This document shows positions 61,012 through 64,000 of a stretch of DNA of 64,000 nucleotides, in pieces. The notes below the pieces were generated by a model. The model was given only the letters and a program-made list of their open reading frames with translations, did no database searches and was not told the origin of the DNA. The stretch's first letter is position 1, and each line of letters starts with the position of its first letter. The DNA is from JABFRG01 sp038210445 (GTDB lineage: Bacteria; Myxococcota_A; Polyangia; Polyangiales; Polyangiaceae): assembly GCA_038210445.1 (NCBI GenBank), contig JBBQWQ010000002.1, positions 266,659-330,658 of the forward strand, written 5' to 3'. The position numbers were made by a program, and so were the translations under genes.

Positions 61012-62279
61012 AGGCGCTCTGGCTCTTCGCGGTCCTGGCGCTCTCGATGGCGTTCGCGCTGGCCTCGCCGGCGGCGCCGCCCAAGGCGGGTGCCGCGAGC
61101 CAAAGCGCCCGCGCGTTGCCGCCCGGCACCGACCCCGATCCGCAATTCGACCGCGGGCCCAGCGCCGTCATCTTTCCGCCCCAGAGCATTCCCATTCGCT
61201 TCGACCACAAGGCCCACCTGGGCATGGGGCTGGGACTCGGCTGCACCAGCTGCCACCCGGGCGGCAAGACCAGCAGACAGGTGCAGGATACACTTTTACC
61301 CAAGGGCACCACCTGCGACACGTGCCACGGCTCGAGCCACGCCGACACCTTCGCCGTGAAGGGCGGAGCCTCGGGTCTCTCCGCCTGCGCCACCTGCCAC
61401 GACGGCTACAAGCCCGAGGACGGCAATCGCGTGGCCCGCGTGAACCTGCCGGCCGCCAACCTCACCTTTTCGCACGCCGCCCACGCCACCCGCAACATTG
61501 GCTGCCCGCAATGCCACGGCGACGTGTCGCAGGTGACCAAAGCCACCCGCGCCGAGCTCCCGCGCATGCGCGGCTGCCTCCGCTGCCACACCGAAGGCGA
61601 AGCGGGAGGCGATGCCAAGGCCGCGTGCGAGACCTGTCACCTTCGAGGCGGCGCCAAGGAAGGCGGGCGCTTGCAGGTGACGTTCGGCGGCGGAAAGCTG
61701 GTGCCCCCGCGGTGGATGCGCAACGCCGGGCACGATCTGGGCTTCATGCAGCGGCACAAGATGGTGGCCGCCAACGACTCGCAGTTCTGCGCCAACTGCC
61801 ACAAGGAAGAGTTCTGCACCGATTGCCACGACGGCCGGGTGCGACCGCGGAACATCCACCCGAACGACTACATCTCGATGCACGCGGTGGAAGCCCGACA
61901 GGCGAGCCAGAAGTGCAACAGCTGTCACCGCGAGCAGTCGTTCTGTCTCCAGTGCCATCAGCGTCTGGGCGTCGCCATGAGCGGGCCCGGCGGCGTGCGG
62001 GAGCCGGGCCGCTTTCACCCCCCCAAGGCCATCTGGAGCGATCTGCCGCGGCGACCCGGCCACCACGCGCAGGAGGCCGTGCGCAACCTCGACGCGTGCG
62101 TCAGCTGCCACATCGAGCGCGACTGCGTGGCCTGCCATGGCGCGCAGGGCGTGGGCGGGCGCTTCTCGCCCCACCCGGCCGGCTTCGGCAGCCAGTGCAC
62201 CAGCCTGATAGCGCGAAACCCGCGTCCCTGTCTGGTCTGCCACGAGCCGGGCAGCGCCGATCTCGCCCGCTGCCGCTGA
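61008..62279 (+). CDS. Periplasmic or secreted 13-heme c-type cytochrome
   Basis: A 423-residue cytochrome with a cleaved signal peptide (about residues 1-20). Thirteen CxxCH heme-binding motifs are present: CTSCH, CDTCH, CATCH, CPQCH, CLRCH, CETCH, CANCH, CTDCH, CNSCH, CLQCH, CVSCH, CVACH and CLVCH. Extra histidines such as RFDHKAHL, FSHAAHA and QRHKM are suited to bis-His ligation. Hemes would form a chain long enough to cross a barrel or the periplasm. The start overlaps the porin stop. No lipobox was seen. Predicted to carry electrons to or from the cell surface; the acceptor is unknown. Confidence 0.88.
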   Translation: MKALWLFAVLALSMAFALASPAAPPKAGAASQSARALPPGTDPDPQFDRGPSAVIFPPQSIPIRFDHKAHLGMGLGLGCTSCHPGGKTSRQVQDTLLPKGTTCDTCHGSSHADTFAVKGGASGLSACATCHDGYKPEDGNRVARVNLPAANLTFSHAAHATRNIGCPQCHGDVSQVTKATRAELPRMRGCLRCHTEGEAGGDAKAACETCHLRGGAKEGGRLQVTFGGGKLVPPRWMRNAGHDLGFMQRHKMVAANDSQFCANCHKEEFCTDCHDGRVRPRNIHPNDYISMHAVEARQASQKCNSCHREQSFCLQCHQRLGVAMSGPGGVREPGRFHPPKAIWSDLPRRPGHHAQEAVRNLDACVSCHIERDCVACHGAQGVGGRFSPHPAGFGSQCTSLIARNPRPCLVCHEPGSADLARCR

Positions 62280-62353
62280 GGCGCCGGCACGACACTTCGC
62301 CGCGAAAGTGCGGGCTAACGCCAAACAACGACTACAGAAAGCGACGTTCAGCC

Positions 62354-62383
62354 TTGCGCACTCGCTGCCCTCCCGACTATAGA
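62354..62383 (+). promoter_or_regulatory. Candidate housekeeping promoter for the small-protein gene
   Basis: TTGCGC (62354-62359) and TATAGA (62378-62383) are 18 bases apart, and the ribosome site AGGAGG (62391-62396) lies before the start at 62403. It suggests the third gene of the cytochrome cluster also has its own promoter. Confidence 0.4.
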
Positions 62384-62402
62384 AGGGGCGAGGAGGTCGG
62401 TC

Positions 62403-62657
62403 ATGAAAGAGCTCGTCCGCTACTTGCTAGAAAATATGTATGTAGACTTTCAGGGTGAGATCTCCATCGACCAGGTGCGGGGTTTCCTGCGCACCGACGA
62501 CAGCCGCGAGGCCCGTCAGCTCCTGCAAAAGCTCATCGAGGACAAGGGAATCGACGAGCTGCTCATCACCCTCGCCGATGTCCTCAAAGAGCACCTCCGC
62601 ACCGGGATCACCGAGCAGAACGTTCGCGAGCAGCTCGTCACGTACTCCGACAGCTAG
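62403..62657 (+). CDS. Small acidic helical protein, unknown function (84 aa)
   Basis: An 84-residue cytoplasmic protein with no signal peptide, predicted all-helical: MKELVRYLLENMYVDFQG, then DQVRGFLRT, REARQLLQKLIEDKGIDELL, ITLADVLKEHLRTG and a final helix. It is acidic and has no cysteine. I recognise no family. A strong AGGAGG precedes ATG, and the gene lies between the 13-heme cytochrome and a heme lipoprotein on the same strand, so it may belong to that cluster or be a separate conserved housekeeping gene. The first codons are AT-richer than the surroundings. Confidence 0.65.
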   Translation: MKELVRYLLENMYVDFQGEISIDQVRGFLRTDDSREARQLLQKLIEDKGIDELLITLADVLKEHLRTGITEQNVREQLVTYSDS

Positions 62658-62685
62658 CCCCTCTAGCCCCATCGCTGGCACCCCG

Positions 62686-63669
62686 ATGACCCGCCGCATC
62701 CTGCCCTTCTGCGCAGCGCTGGCGGGTCTCTTGCTTTTGTCGTGCGACGATGGTGCGCGCGAGGACGATCTCGACCAAAACCCGCCGCTTGCGCTGGTGG
62801 GTATCAACGTGGGCACGAACGCCCCGCTGCGTCCGGGCGCCGCCATCGAGCTCTCGTTCGATCGCCTGCTCAAGCCGAGCTCGGTGGTGCGGCAGTCGTT
62901 CGCGGTGCGCGACGCCTTCGGCGAAGCGGTAGACCCGCCGGTGGTGGCCTACGATCCGGTGACCCGGGTGGTGCGCATCGCGAGCCCCAAGCCTCCGGGC
63001 GAGGTGTGGCTCGAGCCCGACCAGCCGTACATCCTGGTGCTGGGTGTTCCGAGACCCAACGAGGAGCTGGGCGGCTTTCGGGCCATCGATGACAGCCCGA
63101 TGGACGCCAGCGCCCGGCGGGTGTTCGGCTTCCAGGTGCGGGGCGCCGAGGCGCCGCCGTTTGCCCTGTCGCCGGTGGACTACTGCCGCGACATCAAGCC
63201 CCTCTTCGCCGAGAAATGCCTGGGCTGCCACGCCGGCGGCGACGCCGCTGGGCTCGACCTCGCGACCCCCGCGGGCATCGCTGCGAGCGTCGGTCGCACT
63301 GCCCGCGTGGCGAGCCGCGGCCCGTCGGCGAGCACCGGCACCGCGCCCGGCCGCCTGTTCGGGCCCGACATGCCGATTCTCGACGCGGGCAACGCTTCGA
63401 ACAGCTTCCTCCTCTACAAAGTGCTCTTGAACAGGCCGAGCACCGACGAGACCAAGACCTGCGGTCCCGCCACGGTGGTGAGCGAGCCGGGCGTGCGCTA
63501 CCTGCCCGACCCGGGCGACGCCGAGCGCGCGCGTCTGGGCGCACGTGTGTTCGGGCAACCGATGCCGCCACCGCCGGCGCCGGGCCTCACCGATGCGGAG
63601 CGACGGCGCCTCTCGGCGTGGATCGCCGGCGGCGCGAAGACCGATGCAACCTGCAACTGTGCGCCCTGA
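62686..63669 (+). CDS. Lipoprotein with Ig-like domain and mono-heme PSCyt1-type cytochrome domain
   Basis: A 327-residue lipoprotein with lipobox LLSC (C20). An N-terminal Ig-like (Big_5-type) domain at about 30-125 (INVGTNAPLRPGAAIELSFD, DPVTRVVRIASP) precedes a cytochrome domain that starts YCRDIKPLFAEKCLGCH. The single CLGCH binds heme. The axial Met is probably in GQPMPPPPAP, and the helix LTDAERRRLSAWIAGGA closes the fold. This layout is typical of planctomycete-type (PSCyt1) cytochromes, which anchor at the outer leaflet or periplasm. It may pass electrons to the 13-heme protein encoded upstream. Confidence 0.8.
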   Translation: MTRRILPFCAALAGLLLLSCDDGAREDDLDQNPPLALVGINVGTNAPLRPGAAIELSFDRLLKPSSVVRQSFAVRDAFGEAVDPPVVAYDPVTRVVRIASPKPPGEVWLEPDQPYILVLGVPRPNEELGGFRAIDDSPMDASARRVFGFQVRGAEAPPFALSPVDYCRDIKPLFAEKCLGCHAGGDAAGLDLATPAGIAASVGRTARVASRGPSASTGTAPGRLFGPDMPILDAGNASNSFLLYKVLLNRPSTDETKTCGPATVVSEPGVRYLPDPGDAERARLGARVFGQPMPPPPAPGLTDAERRRLSAWIAGGAKTDATCNCAP

Positions 63670-63720
63670 GTAGACCTCGCGCGTGCGCAGCCCAGCCTTT
63701 CGCGCTACCGTGAGTGAACC

Positions 63721-64000
63721 ATGACTTCTCTCGCGCGCACCGTCACGGCGGCCCTGGTGCTGGGAACCTTGACCACCCTTGCCGCGGCGCAGCCGAAGGC
63801 GAAGGCGCCGCTCAAGGCCTGCCCCGCCGGCACCGAGGACATCGGCGGCGGAAAATGCGCGACCCCCTGCCCCGCCGGGCAAACGCGCGTCGAGCGCGGC
63901 GACGGCGTTCCCCGCTGCCAGCCGCCGCTCAAGGCCTGCCCCACCGGCACCGAGGACATCGGCGGCGGAAAATGCGCGACGCCCTGCCCCGCCGGGCAAA
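63721..64000 (+). CDS. Secreted protein of 39-residue repeats (cut by window edge)
   Basis: The start and first 93 codons are in view; the gene continues past 64000. A signal peptide (MTSLARTVTAALVLGTLTTLAAA) is followed by a module starting PLKACPAGTEDIGGGKCATP and ending CQP, with four cysteines. It then repeats almost identically 117 bases later. Cys-rich repeats with CPxGxxxxxGxxC spacing look like EGF- or tenebrin-like extracellular modules. How many copies there are is unknown. The start is ATG at 63721. Confidence 0.75.
   Translation, partial: MTSLARTVTAALVLGTLTTLAAAQPKAKAPLKACPAGTEDIGGGKCATPCPAGQTRVERGDGVPRCQPPLKACPTGTEDIGGGKCATPCPAGQ
63811..64000 (+). repeat. 117-bp tandem repeat encoding a 39-residue Cys module
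   Basis: The unit beginning CTCAAGGCCTGCCCC at 63811 repeats at 63928 with very few base changes over the stretch in view. Near-identical DNA suggests recent duplication or ongoing copy-number change. The array runs past the window edge. Confidence 0.85.

Overview
The window reads as chromosomal DNA of a GC-rich myxobacterium, most likely class Polyangia (Myxococcota); this is inferred from gene content, because there is no rRNA to place it. The signs are three transmembrane Ser/Thr kinases, two sigma-54 activators, a FimT/PilV/PilW/PilX/PilY1 set, and many lipoproteins with Gly/Ser/Asp/Ala-rich linkers. Genes are tightly packed with many 4-base start/stop overlaps. No gene-free stretch exceeds 300 bases, and I saw no tRNA, rRNA, CRISPR array, insertion sequence or prophage.

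Layout. 1-4188: the start of a zinc-ribbon protein, an EamA transporter, and a kinase coupled to a TPR membrane protein. 4190-6978: a sigma-54 response regulator and its histidine kinase, divergent from a three-gene type I-like exporter (ABC, HlyD and TolC types; 7230-11664). 11672-13757: an HDOD regulator and a formylglycine-enzyme-fold lipoprotein, then uvrA. 16985-20558: lipoproteins, a DksA-type regulator and a divergent RNase HII-like protein. 20815-28438: minor pilins, PilY1 and a lipoprotein. 28492-33043: a lipoprotein, a lipid-linked sugar flippase and an FHA sigma-54 activator, with a repeat-rich convergent spacer at 31214-31423. 33185-37064: a gene remnant, a TonB-like protein and a Spy/small-protein/CpxR/CpxA-like operon. 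37068-40472: a GH31 lipoprotein, then a RelA/SpoT-type synthetase with a TerB protein. 40503-44370: three overlapping cell-surface genes behind a strong candidate sigma-54 promoter. 44610-48249: recA, comM and a SirB1-like gene. 48537-55811: an outer-membrane barrel, M18 aminopeptidase, Cys-rich modular lipoprotein, malic enzyme, another Cys-rich lipoprotein, a second FGE-fold protein and a metzincin-like protease. 55867-59382: two more Ser/Thr kinases. 59500-63669: a porin, a 13-heme cytochrome, a small protein and a mono-heme lipoprotein. The window ends inside a secreted protein built of 39-residue repeats.

The most system-like candidates are the porin/13-heme/PSCyt1-like cluster (a possible electron conduit across the envelope), the sigma-54-driven beta-propeller lipoprotein operon with its 14-bp palindrome, the RelA/SpoT plus TerB pair, and a repeat element found in two convergent spacers (16901 and 31337).

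All functions come from reading translated motifs by eye. No database search was possible, so family names are recognition calls.
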